6,253 nucleotides of DNA from Candidatus Thiosymbion ectosymbiont of Robbea hypermnestra (GCA_020443945.1 JAIZWN010000200.1:1-6253); one strand, 5' to 3'; shown: positions 1-5,731, counted from the first letter of the stretch. Program-made: numbers and translations. The notes: a model not told the origin generated them from the letters alone.

Positions 1-1
1 C

Positions 2-472
2 CCGAAATCCGCGGTTTTGCATGTCTTTACAAGCTGTTACGTGAGTGGGGCGAAGGTTTTACCGGACAGTAGTGGTATGAAATACGAAATTCCCGAAATG
101 CTCAAGCGTGGACAAGGTGCCATTGTCAACATGTCATCCGTAGACGGATTGAAGGGAGGACCACCGATCATAGGAGTAGCCTATTACGCCAGCAAGCATG
201 GAGTGATCGGACTGACTAAGGCGGCTGCGAATGAGTATGCGACACAATGCCTGCGTATTAACGCGATTTGTCCGGGTGCGATTGAGACTCCGATGATTGA
301 GCGAGAGCTTTCTCACAATGAAGAGCTCGCCGCACAAATTATGGCTATGCATCCGATGCGACGGTTTGGGCGACCGGAAGAGGTCGCTGCCGTGACGCTA
401 TGGCTATGTTCCGAAGGCGCATCCTTTGTTACCGGCCATGCTCACGCAGTAGATGGTGGTTATCTGATATGA
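2..472 (+). pseudogene. C-terminal half of a short-chain dehydrogenase/reductase (SDR), N-terminus missing
   Basis: Classical SDR family members are NAD(P)(H)-dependent cytoplasmic oxidoreductases of about 250 residues. Here only the last ~131 residues, from the ATG at 77, look like SDR. Counting from that Met, they show the catalytic Ser (NMSS, residues 20-21), the YxxxK pair (Y36, K40 in YYASKHG), the PG-containing loop with T71 (CPGAIETPM), and the C-terminal FVTGH.HAVDGG signature. The reading frame is open to the left edge, but the ~25 residues before MKYEIP do not resemble the segment normally found there (around VNLxGVWLC). The dinucleotide-binding TGxxxGIG motif and NNAG are absent. 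The cofactor half is therefore lost or replaced, and the protein should be inactive as it stands. Substrate cannot be inferred. The alternative is a gene cut only by the window edge with an unusual insert before MKYEIP. Family call is sure; the status as pseudogene is moderately sure. Confidence 0.75.
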
Positions 473-592
473 ATGTGAACCTTGAAAGACAACCTGGCGA
501 AAAAGGCGGAAAAGGGGTCAGAGCCCTTAATGAGAGCAACCGTGGGAGAAGGGACCAGGCTCAATTGATGGGTCGTTTTTCACAGATCATTC

Positions 593-696
593 GCCCAACA
601 TTTGGCTGCAAGCGACCCAATGCTGCGGTCCGGCTCCTCAGCAACCTTCAAACTCAGTGCCACACGGCATTGGGTGCCTGAGCCAAGCCGTTATAT
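593..696 (+). other. attC-like recombination site 1
   Basis: The left end GCCCAAC (593-599) fits the R'' consensus RYYYAAC. The right end GTTATAT (690-696) fits GTTRRRY at six of seven positions. The arms pair in the order expected of a folded attC: TTGGCT (602-607) with AGCCAA (681-686), and the perfect 9-mer ACCCAATGC (615-623) with GCATTGGGT (667-675). A roughly 43-base loop lies between. Total length of 104 bp is normal for attC. The PIN-domain gene starts 2 bases after the right core, without a Shine-Dalgarno sequence, as often seen in gene cassettes. An extended reading frame that runs through this site (from 602) is explained by the site itself and is not part of the gene. Confidence 0.65.
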
Positions 697-697
697 C

Positions 698-1132
698 ATG
701 AGAGTATACCTTGACAATTGCATGTTTAACCGACCGTTTGATGATCAATCTCAAATACGGATAAGACTTGAGTCTGAGGCTAAACTATATATTCAAGAAA
801 AAATTAAAGATAACTCTATAGAGCTGGTTTGGTCTTATATTCTGAAGCTTGAAAATTCTTATAATCCACATGATGAAAGAAGAAAAGCAATTCAAAAGTG
901 GCAAAATATTTCAAGCATTGAGATAACTGAAACGCCAGAAATCTTAGCTCTCGCTCATCAATTGTCAAAATTTAGCATAAAGCCAAAAGATGCACTACAT
1001 GTTGCATCAGCGCTTGAGGGAAAAGCCGATTATTTTTTAACGACTGATGACAGATTACTCTCCAGCATTATTAGGAGTAATTTGATTAAAGTCTTAAATC
1101 CCGTTAATTACATCAAGGTGCTAGAAAAATGA
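698..1132 (+). CDS. PIN-domain protein, probable VapC-like toxin of a toxin-antitoxin cassette
   Basis: 144 residues, the usual size for a single PIN domain, a Mg2+-dependent RNase fold. The acidic residues expected in the active site are visible: D6 in the N-terminal strand (RVYLDNCMFNRPFDD), E52 (LKLENS), D98 (KPKDALHVASAL) and D117/D118 (LTTDDRLL). The N-terminal LDNCxFNRPFDDQSQ block marks a recognisable PIN subfamily that I know from many bacterial genomes. VapC-type toxins cut tRNA or rRNA; the target of this one cannot be read. Start choice: the ATG at 698 gives the PIN N-terminus, whereas the longer in-frame start at 602 lies inside attC site 1. No Shine-Dalgarno is evident. The stop overlaps the start of the next gene (ATGA). 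Toxin precedes partner here, the reverse of standard vapBC. The gene is distinctly AT-rich relative to the flanks, in keeping with acquisition by transfer. Family sure, toxin role inferred. Confidence 0.85.
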   Translation: MRVYLDNCMFNRPFDDQSQIRIRLESEAKLYIQEKIKDNSIELVWSYILKLENSYNPHDERRKAIQKWQNISSIEITETPEILALAHQLSKFSIKPKDALHVASALEGKADYFLTTDDRLLSSIIRSNLIKVLNPVNYIKVLEK

Positions 1133-1329
1133 AGGCCATAACAGACAATGAAATTAAAGTACAAGGTATCGAAGCGTTAATTTCTTCACTGGGCGAAGTT
1201 CGAGCAGAACGCTTTATTAGCTTAATGTTGAGAGAACCTTTTGACTATACAGAATGGCAAAAAAAATTATGGATTGATAAAAGCATAGAAGAGATTAGCA
1301 GCATGGCTATGAAAAATTATCGAGATTAA
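1129..1329 (+). CDS. Small partner protein of the PIN toxin, probable antitoxin
   Basis: 66 residues with no domain I can name. The ATG overlaps the stop of the PIN gene by 4 bases, so the two are translationally coupled. The sequence reads as mostly helical, with a charged N-terminal half (residues 1-12), a middle block LGEVRAERFISLMLREPFDYTEW (positions 21-43) and an acidic amphipathic tail (KSIEEISSMAMKNY). There is no obvious ribbon-helix-helix, AbrB or Phd motif, so the classification as antitoxin is from context: size, overlap with a PIN toxin, and residence in the same cassette. From memory, similar small proteins accompany this PIN subfamily elsewhere. If it is the antitoxin it would bind and block the nuclease; whether it also binds DNA is not apparent. 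The alternative is an accessory protein of unknown function. Confidence 0.75.
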   Translation: MKAITDNEIKVQGIEALISSLGEVRAERFISLMLREPFDYTEWQKKLWIDKSIEEISSMAMKNYRD

Positions 1330-1419
1330 AGGGAATCCGACCCTGTGCCTTAATTGGTATAGAAAGAAAAGGACACAATCTCTATATCAACCATAGCAAA
1401 AAGATTGGAAATGTGAATC

Positions 1420-1596
1420 ACCTAACCGGAACTCGCAGCCGACCTCCTCCATCGACGGGTGAATCGAGGTGTCAGCGCGGTAGGATGGGTAGAGGCGTGC
1501 CGAATGAACTTGGGGTGTGCCAATAATCTTAACCGCGCCGAAACCCATCATCCACGCTACCGCTCCTTACGGCTCGGCTGATTTGCGGCGTTAGGC
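1420..1596 (+). other. attC-like recombination site 2, enlarged
   Basis: ACCTAAC (1420-1426) matches RYYYAAC and GTTAGGC (1590-1596) matches GTTRRRY exactly, and they are complementary at six of seven positions. Inside them CAGCCGA (1436-1442) pairs with TCGGCTG (1574-1580), nine bases in from each core on both sides, the symmetric spacing expected of R and L boxes. At 177 bp the site is longer than typical attC sites (roughly 60-140 bp). The excess is explained by a separate palindromic repeat in the loop (1477-1563). The next cassette gene starts 27 bases after the core. Confidence 0.6.
1477..1563. repeat. REP-like palindrome of the GTAGGATGGGT type inside attC 2
   Basis: GCGGTAG (1477-1483) pairs with CTACCGC (1557-1563), and the adjoining GATGGGT (1484-1490) pairs with ACCCATC (1543-1549). 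The loop is about 52 bases. The core GTAGGATGGG recurs, inverted, at 5990-6000 in this window, and a variant, GTAGGGTGGG, lies at 5713. Elements with this core are frequent intergenic repeats in gammaproteobacteria, from general knowledge. It probably inserted into, or was captured within, the attC loop. Confidence 0.6.
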
Positions 1597-1622
1597 GCAG
1601 CCAAAATTGAGTAGGCAAGTCT

Positions 1623-2228
1623 ATGTCATATAGTGATTTCACATTAAAAAGAGTCAAGGAAGAACTCAATGTAAATGTGATTGAAGATAGGGATTTGTTC
1701 TCCGATATACAAGAAATCCAAATTAGTGATTATTTGTCGACCACCTTGAAATACAATGTGCCACTTGCTATGGCTGTCGGAACTGAAAAGATTCGCTCAG
1801 AGCTGATAATTGCAAACGTGTTGCTGGAAGTCAGAAGGATACTCGATAATAAAATCAGCTTCTTCTCCGGAGTCAACCTCGATGTCGATAAAGAAAAAAG
1901 CCTGACCGGTTTTTGTGATTTCATTATCAGCAAGTCACAGGAGCAGTTTTATATGAGCGCCCCTGTCATTACTGTTGTTGAAGCAAAAAACGAGTATATT
2001 GCCGGTGGGTTAGGACAATGTATAGCGGAAATGTATGCATCGAGCATATTCAATGATAAAGAGGGTTCACATTTACCAATTATATACGGTGCGGTAACGA
2101 CAGGAAATACATGGAAGTTTTTAAAATACGAGGATAATACGGCTTGTATTGATTTACAAGAATATCATGTTGCCAACGCTACCAAGATTGTTGGGGTTTT
2201 GGTAGAAATGGTGAAACAAAGTGCCTGA
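1623..2228 (+). CDS. PD-(D/E)XK nuclease-like protein of unknown role
   Basis: 201 residues, no signal peptide and no membrane segment. The order of conserved residues fits a restriction-endonuclease-like fold: E60 in a helix (EKIRSELIIANVLLEV), D99 (LTGFCDFII), E120-x-K122 (ITVVEAKNE), then Q132 and E136 in GLGQCIAEM, where a Q-x3-E helix following the catalytic strand is common in this superfamily. I recognise the family as conserved hypothetical proteins frequent in cyanobacteria and scattered in proteobacteria; no biochemical role is known to me. The ATG at 1623 is preceded by a weak GTAGG (1611-1615), 7 bases away. The gene sits between attC-like sites 2 and 3 and is AT-rich like the PIN cassette, so it reads as cassette cargo. 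It could be a solitary restriction or defence nuclease, or an inactive DNA-binding relative. Fold call is good, function open. Confidence 0.8.
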   Translation: MSYSDFTLKRVKEELNVNVIEDRDLFSDIQEIQISDYLSTTLKYNVPLAMAVGTEKIRSELIIANVLLEVRRILDNKISFFSGVNLDVDKEKSLTGFCDFIISKSQEQFYMSAPVITVVEAKNEYIAGGLGQCIAEMYASSIFNDKEGSHLPIIYGAVTTGNTWKFLKYEDNTACIDLQEYHVANATKIVGVLVEMVKQSA

Positions 2229-2244
2229 CATTGCAAAAAGCCTG

Positions 2245-2345
2245 ATAAAACAAGCCACTCTAAGGTGGACCCAAGCGTTGCGGCGGCGCTCGGGTTCGAA
2301 TCAAAATTTCGTGCGCGCAATACTTGGTCCGCTTAGCGCGGCGAT
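2245..2345 (+). other. attC-like site 3, degenerate at its right core
   Basis: The arms pair well: GGACC (2267-2271) with GGTCC (2326-2330), extended by CAAG (2272-2275) with CTTG (2323-2326), CTAAG (2260-2264) with CTTAG (2332-2336), and GCC (2254-2256) with GGC. The left core would be ATAAAAC (2245-2251), a poor RYYYAAC match. The right core GTTRRRY is missing: after GCGCGGCG (2336-2343) the sequence passes directly into the leader of the beta-subunit gene. This looks like a remnant attC joined to chromosomal DNA near 2343. A plain intergenic hairpin is the alternative. Confidence 0.45.
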
Positions 2346-2363
2346 GAACAGGAGATTGGTAAC

Positions 2364-3491
2364 ATGCCCCAACGTCCCAATTGGCAACTGAATCGAGCGA
2401 TGGAGTATCCCTATGATGCTCCTCCCCCGGCAAAGCAAGTGGCTTATATATTCGACATCAACAAATGTATCGACTGCCAAACCTGCACCATTGCCTGTAA
2501 GACCTGTTGGACCAGCGGTAAAGGGGAGGAGGCCATTTTCTGGAATAATGTCGAGACCAAACCTTATGGCGGCTATCCGACAGCCTGGGATATGAAATTG
2601 TTGGAACGTCGAGGCCCCGCGAAATGGAAAGGCAACGTCTTAAAAACCAAGACCATTTTCGAGGGCAATAATCCATTGGATCCGCCGGATGGTCATCTTC
2701 CCGATACGATGGACTATTCAGCCCTCAACCTGGGGGAAGACGATGCCTCCAAAACCGTTGGGCAAGGCGAACATTTCGAGGGTATCCACCCCATGTGGAT
2801 GTTCTATCTGGCGCGGATATGCAACCATTGCGATAACCCTGCTTGTCTGGCCGCCTGTCCTCGTCACGCCATTTATAAACGCGATGAAGATGGCATTGTC
2901 TTGATCGACCAGGAGCGGTGTCGCGGCTATCAGGAATGCGTCAAGGCCTGTCCGTATAAGAAAACCTTCTTCAACATGGTAAGCCGCACCAGCGAAAAAT
3001 GTATCGGCTGCTTCCCGCGACTCGAAGAAGGTAAAGTGAGTTTATGCGTCGAATCCTGCATCGGCAAGATCCGTACGCACGGATACCTGACCACTCAAGG
3101 CGAACCGCGTGAAGATAATCCGTTGGATTATATCGTCAAGATACGCAAGTTGGCCTTGCCGCTCTATCCGCAATTCGGCACTGGCCCGAATGTCTACTAT
3201 ATTCCGCCCGTTCATGTGCCTAACGGGTTCCTGGCGCAGCTCTTTGGTCCGGATGTCGAAGTGGCGAAGACACTGTATCGCCAACTGAAAGACGACAAAA
3301 AGCTCTTGGGCGCATTGCTCTTATTCGGTTCCACCAACCTCATCATCGAAAAATTCAAAGTGAAAGGTGATGAAGTCATCGGTTGGAACGGCAAAGGCGA
3401 AGAAGTGAGTCGCGTACCCTTTACCGAACCACATTATGTGCGCGATTATCACGACAAACGCTACGATGTCTACCGCCACAACACGACCTGA
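2364..3491 (+). CDS. Iron-sulfur beta subunit of a type II DMSO reductase-family enzyme (NxrB/NarH/SerB/ClrB/DdhB-like)
   Basis: 375 residues; the electron-transfer subunit that relays electrons between a molybdopterin alpha subunit and a haem gamma subunit. Four ferredoxin-type Cys groups are visible: C35-C38-C41-C45; C153-C156-C161-C165; C186-Y189-C192-C196; C213-C216-C228-C232. The aromatic Y189 in place of the second Cys of group three is the family hallmark of one [3Fe-4S] cluster, so three [4Fe-4S] plus one [3Fe-4S] are predicted. Resemblance to Nitrospira/anammox NxrB is strong in WNNVETKPYGGYP (60-72), RxAIYKRxEDGIVLIDQ and LPLYPQxGTxPNxYYIPP (265-282). The length lies between SerB/ClrB (~330) and NxrB (~430). 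No signal peptide: family members are exported folded with the Tat-tagged alpha subunit. AGGAG (2350-2354) lies nine bases before the ATG, fixing the start. Gamma and chaperone genes follow; alpha is absent from its normal upstream place. The reaction (nitrate, chlorate, selenate, nitrite, sulfide or hydrocarbon) cannot be assigned. Confidence 0.9.
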   Translation: MPQRPNWQLNRAMEYPYDAPPPAKQVAYIFDINKCIDCQTCTIACKTCWTSGKGEEAIFWNNVETKPYGGYPTAWDMKLLERRGPAKWKGNVLKTKTIFEGNNPLDPPDGHLPDTMDYSALNLGEDDASKTVGQGEHFEGIHPMWMFYLARICNHCDNPACLAACPRHAIYKRDEDGIVLIDQERCRGYQECVKACPYKKTFFNMVSRTSEKCIGCFPRLEEGKVSLCVESCIGKIRTHGYLTTQGEPREDNPLDYIVKIRKLALPLYPQFGTGPNVYYIPPVHVPNGFLAQLFGPDVEVAKTLYRQLKDDKKLLGALLLFGSTNLIIEKFKVKGDEVIGWNGKGEEVSRVPFTEPHYVRDYHDKRYDVYRHNTT

Positions 3492-3510
3492 TTCAGCTAT
3501 CGATCAGCCG

Positions 3511-3524
3511 AGGAGATGGGGAAG
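3511..3524 (+). promoter_or_regulatory. Ribosome binding sites deciding the gamma-subunit start
   Basis: AGGAG (3511-3515) abuts the first in-frame ATG (3516) with no spacer, so that ATG is unlikely to be used. A second purine stretch, GGGGAAG (3518-3524), stands three bases before the ATG at 3528, while AGGAG is 12 bases from it. Initiation at 3528 or 3531 is therefore favoured. Confidence 0.45.
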
Positions 3525-3527
3525 AAC

Positions 3528-4403
3528 ATGATGAGGAATCGAAATCCATTGCGTAAGATGACCCTTATCTTGTCATCCAGCCTGGTTGCAGGCATGGCCT
3601 TTGCGCAACTACCTTCTCTTTCGATCACAAAAGTGACGGGGGAGTTACCCACGGAGCCGTTCGCGTCGGCGTGGCAAACAGCCCCGACGCTCGACGTGGC
3701 TGTATTACCACAGCAAATCACTCAGCCCCGCTTAGAAGAGGCCTCCATTACCAAACTCAGCGTTCAAGGGTTGACTGATGGGAAATCGATCGCATGGCGA
3801 CTTTCCTGGGCCGATGATTCGCCCAGCCAGAATGTGGATGTGAAGCGTTTTTCCGATGCCGTGGCGATAGAACTCCCCCTGACCCCGTCCGCCTCTCCCT
3901 TCATGGGCCATAAAGGCGGCGGTAAAGTCCAGATCCTTTATTGGAAGGGCCTGTGGCAAAAGGACAAGGATGAAGGTTTTCAGGATGTACAGGATGTCCA
4001 TCCCAACGCCTGGTCGGATCTATACTGGTTCGCGGAAGGAAAACCACCCCACAGGGTGCCGGAAGACTTCAAAGATCCGCGCTCGCATCAATGGTTTATT
4101 GCGAAACAGGCCGGCAATCCCGGTGCTGTGTTCGAGCGTAGTCAGCCGGCCCAGGAATTGGTGGCTGAAGGATGGGGTTCATTGACGCCACAACCGGAAT
4201 CGGCCACGACTGCCTTCGGCACTTGGAAAGAAGGTCGTTGGACGGTCGTTTTCTCGCGTCCGCTCACCACCGATGACGTCAACGACTATCAATTCAAACC
4301 CGGTGAAAAAGGTCAACTTGCCTTTGCGGTTTGGCAAGGCGGCGCGGATAACAGAGGTGGACGTAAGCATTGGTCCAATTGGACGGCTTATCAACTACCC
4401 TAG
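3528..4403 (+). CDS. Secreted haem b gamma subunit (ethylbenzene dehydrogenase-related, DdhC/ClrC/SerC/EbdC-like)
   Basis: 291 residues from the ATG at 3528. A Sec-type signal peptide is clear: basic n-region (RNRNPLRK), hydrophobic core (MTLILSSSLVAGM) and a predicted cut after AFA (residue 26), so the protein acts in the periplasm. The remainder fits the beta-rich EB_dh haem-binding domain: an early domain strand (SIAWRLSWADDSP, 87-99), a region with M126 (SPFMGHKGG) as candidate axial haem ligand, WSDLYWFAEG (162-171), GTWKEGRWTVVFSRPL (231-246), and the C-terminal AVWQGG..NRGGRKHWSNW with K280 as candidate second ligand. Met/Lys haem ligation is known for EbdC and relatives; the exact residues here are inferred. 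It lies 36 bases after beta, in one transcription unit. Family order is usually alpha-beta-chaperone-gamma; here gamma precedes the chaperone. It would pass electrons between beta and a periplasmic cytochrome c. An upstream ATG (3516) would add four residues. Confidence 0.88.
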   Translation: MMRNRNPLRKMTLILSSSLVAGMAFAQLPSLSITKVTGELPTEPFASAWQTAPTLDVAVLPQQITQPRLEEASITKLSVQGLTDGKSIAWRLSWADDSPSQNVDVKRFSDAVAIELPLTPSASPFMGHKGGGKVQILYWKGLWQKDKDEGFQDVQDVHPNAWSDLYWFAEGKPPHRVPEDFKDPRSHQWFIAKQAGNPGAVFERSQPAQELVAEGWGSLTPQPESATTAFGTWKEGRWTVVFSRPLTTDDVNDYQFKPGEKGQLAFAVWQGGADNRGGRKHWSNWTAYQLP

Positions 4404-4481
4404 TACGTCATTTCAGCACATTCTGCATGATCCTGTTGTCGTGTCCCCATACGAGACGGTGCCGGCTTCTCCGAATTGCTT

Positions 4482-4678
4482 TTTGCCGCAAATGAACGCA
4501 AATCAACGCAAATAGGTCGAAATCGCTTCGCCCTCAGCGGCGGTCCACCGTGCGTTTTTTGATCCAATTGTGGGGCCTCACGCGAGACAGCGTAGGCCCA
4601 GAGGAGTTGTTTTTTTACTGCCAATGGACGCCAATCAACGCTAACCATTTGCGTCCATTCGCGTTCATTTGCGGCAAA
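4482..4678. repeat. MITE-like element with 32-base terminal inverted repeats
   Basis: The left end (4482-4513) and the inverted right end (4647-4678) match at 29 of 32 positions, the outer 18 being identical. The ends are built of a degenerate 10-base unit close to AAATSAACGC. A third, direct copy lies at 4619-4646, and its AATGGACGC (4623-4631) pairs perfectly with GCGTCCATT (4651-4659). The 133-base interior has no convincing reading frame. It holds a GGGCCT/AGGCCC hairpin (around 4576-4597). I see no target-site duplication. The element fills most of the 314-base gap between the gamma subunit and chaperone genes. It may be a non-autonomous transposable element or a REP-like repeat. Confidence 0.7.
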
Positions 4679-4717
4679 TTCAAGTTTTGAACTGGATTGA
4701 AATTACGGAATTTAACC

Positions 4718-5494
4718 ATGGATACCCAAAATACTTCTTCACCTCAGCCTGTCCGGTGGTTCGATGAAATTCCTTCCTTCCCGGAATATGGTTTGGCGGA
4801 AAGAGACCATCTTTCGTTATATGCGCAAGCCGATTTACTCCAGTTAATCATTCGACTGTTTCGTTTACCGTCGACTGAAACGCAAACCATGCTGGAAAAA
4901 GAGGTTACCGATTTTCAGGAACTACTACAATGTTCTGATTTACCTGAGGCGGACCGTCTTGCCGAGAGCTTTCAACAAATTCGTCTCCAAGCTCAAACCT
5001 TGAGTTTAGAGACTTGGGTGGAGGAATATCATCGTTTATTCGAAGGCAGTGTCGCGTGTCCTATCAATGAATCCGGTTTTATTCGCCGCGACAAAGGCGC
5101 TATTTTGTCCGATATTGCCGGTTTTTATCGGGCCTTCGGTTTTGGCATTTCTCAAAAAACAGGTGAAAAAGCGGACCATTTGACAGGTGAACTCGAATTT
5201 GTCGTTATGCTATTGATTATGTTGGCAATGACATCGGAACCGGAGACAAAACGTATCACGCATGAAGCACTGGGGGCATTTAGTTTCGATCATCTGGGCG
5301 AATGGTTGCCCTCTTTCTGCGATTGCCTGACGCAAACCACTGTTTTACCGATTTACCAACAGTTGGCCCAATTACTTCAAAACACATGGTCCGGGATTGT
5401 GGCTACCAATCATTTACCCAGCCAGGAAAGAGAGCTGGGAACATTACCTGAAAGGGATGAGACCCCTTATGAATGTGGCCTGGTAGATGGCTGA
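4718..5494 (+). CDS. TorD/DmsD/NarJ-family molybdoenzyme maturation chaperone
   Basis: 258 residues, predicted all-helical and cytoplasmic, no signal peptide. Chaperones of this family bind the Tat signal and apo-form of a molybdopterin alpha subunit, hold it for cofactor insertion, and release it for export. The diagnostic block is INESGFIRRDKGAILSDIAGFYRAFGF (116-142), followed by a helix with DHLTGELEFVVMLLIMLAM (153-171). That pattern is typical of chaperones of type II enzymes such as DdhD/SerD/ClrD. Residues 1-30 and the tail from 235 are less conserved. Start: the ATG at 4718 is preferred; a TTG at 4697 would add seven unlikely residues and has no better ribosome site. A weak ACGGA lies nine bases upstream. 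It is co-directional with beta and gamma but cut off from them by the inverted-repeat element, so it may have its own promoter. Its presence implies a cognate alpha subunit somewhere in the genome. Confidence 0.87.
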   Translation: MDTQNTSSPQPVRWFDEIPSFPEYGLAERDHLSLYAQADLLQLIIRLFRLPSTETQTMLEKEVTDFQELLQCSDLPEADRLAESFQQIRLQAQTLSLETWVEEYHRLFEGSVACPINESGFIRRDKGAILSDIAGFYRAFGFGISQKTGEKADHLTGELEFVVMLLIMLAMTSEPETKRITHEALGAFSFDHLGEWLPSFCDCLTQTTVLPIYQQLAQLLQNTWSGIVATNHLPSQERELGTLPERDETPYECGLVDG

Positions 5495-5710
5495 TCGCTG
5501 GTTACCGCCTGTACAGGACGGCTCCGTACCCGATATGCCCCCAACGGGTCGTGCTGGTGCCTGAGTTCTTCTCCCCGACCCGAGCCATCCGCCCGCGCAG
5601 CTTGATCTCATAGACCGCCGGCGGTTTTTGCCCGGCGACTGCTCAGCAAGCCGTTCCTCAATGAACCGGGGGTCTTCGGCAGCAAGATTCATGCTGTCGG
5701 TAGAGCAAAC
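5495..5710. other. Non-coding or decayed stretch after the chaperone gene
   Basis: Nothing recognisable as a gene. GC content rises sharply relative to the chaperone gene. A 117-codon minus-strand frame over 5444-5797 crosses the chaperone 3' end and a repeat and lacks domain-like sequence, so I do not call it. In another minus frame a short stretch reading VYEIKLRGRM (around 5590-5620) is vaguely reminiscent of a protein N-terminus but too short to assign. Confidence 0.4.
5614..5629 (+). terminator. Weak terminator-like palindrome
   Basis: ACCGCCGGCGGT (5614-5625) is a perfect 12-base palindrome whose last T begins a run of five Ts (5625-5629). Folding leaves only a short stem with a tight loop. 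It lies 120 bases after the chaperone stop and could end that transcript, but it is marginal. Confidence 0.25.
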
Positions 5711-5731
5711 CGTAGGGTGGGTTGCGCCCAC
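5711..5731. repeat. Short palindrome of the GTAGGGTGGG type
   Basis: CGTAGG is followed by GTGGG (5717-5721), loop TTGCG, and CCCAC (5727-5731). It belongs by sequence to the same broad family as the repeats at 1477 and 5990. It sits exactly at the break of the ParE-like fragment on the minus strand. Confidence 0.5.

Larger units (their letters stand above)
593..2345 (+). mobile_element. Putative integron cassette array: two cassettes bounded by three attC-like sites
   Basis: Three attC-like hairpins alternate with short same-strand genes in the expected order: site, PIN/partner gene pair, site, PD-(D/E)XK gene, site. In an integron, recombination occurs at the G/TT of the GTTRRRY core. That puts cassette 1 at about 690-1589 and cassette 2 at about 1590 to the third site. 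Genes start very close after a core site (2 and 27 bases), which is typical of cassettes, and toxin-antitoxin genes are common cargo of sedentary chromosomal integrons. Neither an intI integrase nor an attI site lies in the window, so this is either the distal part of a larger array or cassettes scattered outside an integron. The array stops abruptly against the leader of the respiratory beta-subunit gene. The identification rests on hairpin architecture read by eye. Confidence 0.6.

Noticed and set aside
516..562. GGGGTCAGAGCCC-type short repeat with a partial hairpin (521-528 with 549-562)
   Set aside because: It resembles a common intergenic repeat, but the pairing is imperfect and no second convincing copy was found. 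The GACCC stretch at 1340 is too weak a match.
602..697. N-terminal extension of the PIN gene (32 more residues)
   Set aside because: It lies across attC-like site 1, does not look like protein, and the PIN fold begins exactly at the ATG at 698.
4400..4648. 82-codon minus-strand reading frame between gamma and chaperone
   Set aside because: It is mostly the translation of the inverted-repeat element and has no domain-like content.
4482..4678. CRISPR array or simple tandem repeat
   Set aside because: The 10-base units are inverted at the two ends and there are no unique spacers of constant length, so a MITE-like element explains it better.
4697..4717. TTG start for the chaperone
   Set aside because: The ATG at 4718 gives a normal family N-terminus; the seven extra residues have no support.
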